A DNA stretch of 6,600 nt from contig JAPOVO010000262.1 of assembly GCA_026708165.1 (NCBI GenBank), positions 1 through 6,600 of the forward strand. The letters run 5' to 3'. Below, piece by piece: positions 6,226-6,600 of this stretch. The stretch's first letter is position 1, and each line of letters starts with the position of its first letter. The notes under the pieces were generated by a model. The model worked only from the letters and a program-made list of their open reading frames with translations, was not told the DNA's origin and did not search any database. The stretch is from Chloroflexota bacterium. GTDB taxonomy: Bacteria > Chloroflexota > UBA11872 > VXNJ01. Both the position numbers and the translations under genes were made by a program.

Positions 6226-6600
6226 ATGTCGCGAGTGAGTAAACCTCCGACGAATCTGGACAGGCCCCATTTTCCCTTCACAGCCATAGTCGGTCAGACC
6301 GCTATGAAGCGGGCCTTGATCCTCAACGCAATCAACCCTCGGATCGGCGGGGTACTGATAAGAGGCAAAAAGGGAACGGCAAAGTCGACCGCTGTTCGCG
6401 CGTTGGCGGCGATACTTCCAGAGGTGACAGTCATAGGTGGGTGCCCTTACAGCTGCCGACCGACAAACCCCCAGTGGATGTGCAAATGGTGCGAGCCCGG
6501 GGAGCGTCAAGGGCGGTCCGCTCAGGAACTAACCCGCCAGGTTCGCATCGTCGAGCTCCCGGTAGCTGCGACAGAGGACCGTTTGGTAGGGACGTTGGAC
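6226..6600 (+). CDS. ChlI/BchI-like AAA+ ATPase, probable cobaltochelatase subunit (5' part)
   Basis: This is the N-terminal 125 residues of a chelatase ATPase; it runs off the right edge. Seen are FPFTAIVGQTAMKRALILNA (16-35), NPRIGGVLIRGKKGTAKST with the P-loop ending K53-S54-T55, and a four-cysteine segment (C73, C77, C86, C89; CPYSC then CKWC) like the cysteine insert of ChlI-type proteins, then VRIVELPVAATEDRLVGTLD, the family's ELPxxATEDRxxGTLD block. Such proteins, alone or fused to a ChlD-like half, act with CobN in organisms lacking CobS/CobT. The nearby cobN supports cobaltochelatase over magnesium chelatase. The ATG at 6226 directly abuts AAAAGGGGG (6217-6225), with no spacing; the GTG at 6235 has about 9 bases of spacing and may be the real start. 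It lies 148 bases after cobO in the same direction, so it is probably in the same operon. Confidence 0.88.
   Translation, partial: MSRVSKPPTNLDRPHFPFTAIVGQTAMKRALILNAINPRIGGVLIRGKKGTAKSTAVRALAAILPEVTVIGGCPYSCRPTNPQWMCKWCEPGERQGRSAQELTRQVRIVELPVAATEDRLVGTLD

Noticed and set aside
1..6600. Insertion sequences, CRISPR arrays, tRNA genes or phage genes
   Set aside because: No transposase, spaced direct repeats, tRNA-like fold or attachment-site pattern was seen. The recognisable genes belong to one metabolic theme.

Overview
The window is a divergent cobalamin (vitamin B12) locus, with no sign of mobile DNA, CRISPR, rRNA or tRNA. The minus-strand arm reads leftward: a CbiE-type C5 methyltransferase of the corrin ring (1559-840), then the start of cobN, the large cobaltochelatase subunit, which leaves the window at base 1. 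The plus-strand arm reads rightward: a cobalamin riboswitch with an intrinsic terminator (about 2010-2289), then btuC, btuF, btuD (corrinoid ABC importer), cobO (corrinoid adenosyltransferase) and the first 125 codons of a ChlI/BchI-like AAA+ ATPase that leaves the window at base 6600.

The genes fit one job. BtuF captures a corrinoid outside the membrane, BtuC and BtuD import it, and CobO adds the upper adenosyl ligand. CbiE is a ring-methylation step of de novo corrin synthesis, and CobN with the ChlI-like ATPase would insert cobalt. Uptake, cobalt insertion and adenosylation are thus together, with the two putative chelatase subunits on opposite transcripts. The riboswitch covers only the plus arm. 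The minus arm has a long leader in which I see no riboswitch.

The organism is a bacterium of moderately high GC content. The FecCD/BtuF/BtuD set, the Thr/Pro/Ala-rich linker behind the binding protein's signal region, and the CobN plus ChlI-type ATPase (rather than CobS/CobT) would suit a Chloroflexota member such as a Dehalococcoidia/SAR202 relative. That is inference from gene style and is not proven by the sequence. Most starts lack a strong Shine-Dalgarno sequence; cobO is the clear exception.

The least explained parts are the roughly 400-base intergenic stretch 1560-1958, which contains an unrecognised open frame and overlapping inverted repeats at the promoter, and the alternative RNA helices between the riboswitch core and its terminator. 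I found no convincing new system. All the recognisable genes belong to known cobalamin families.
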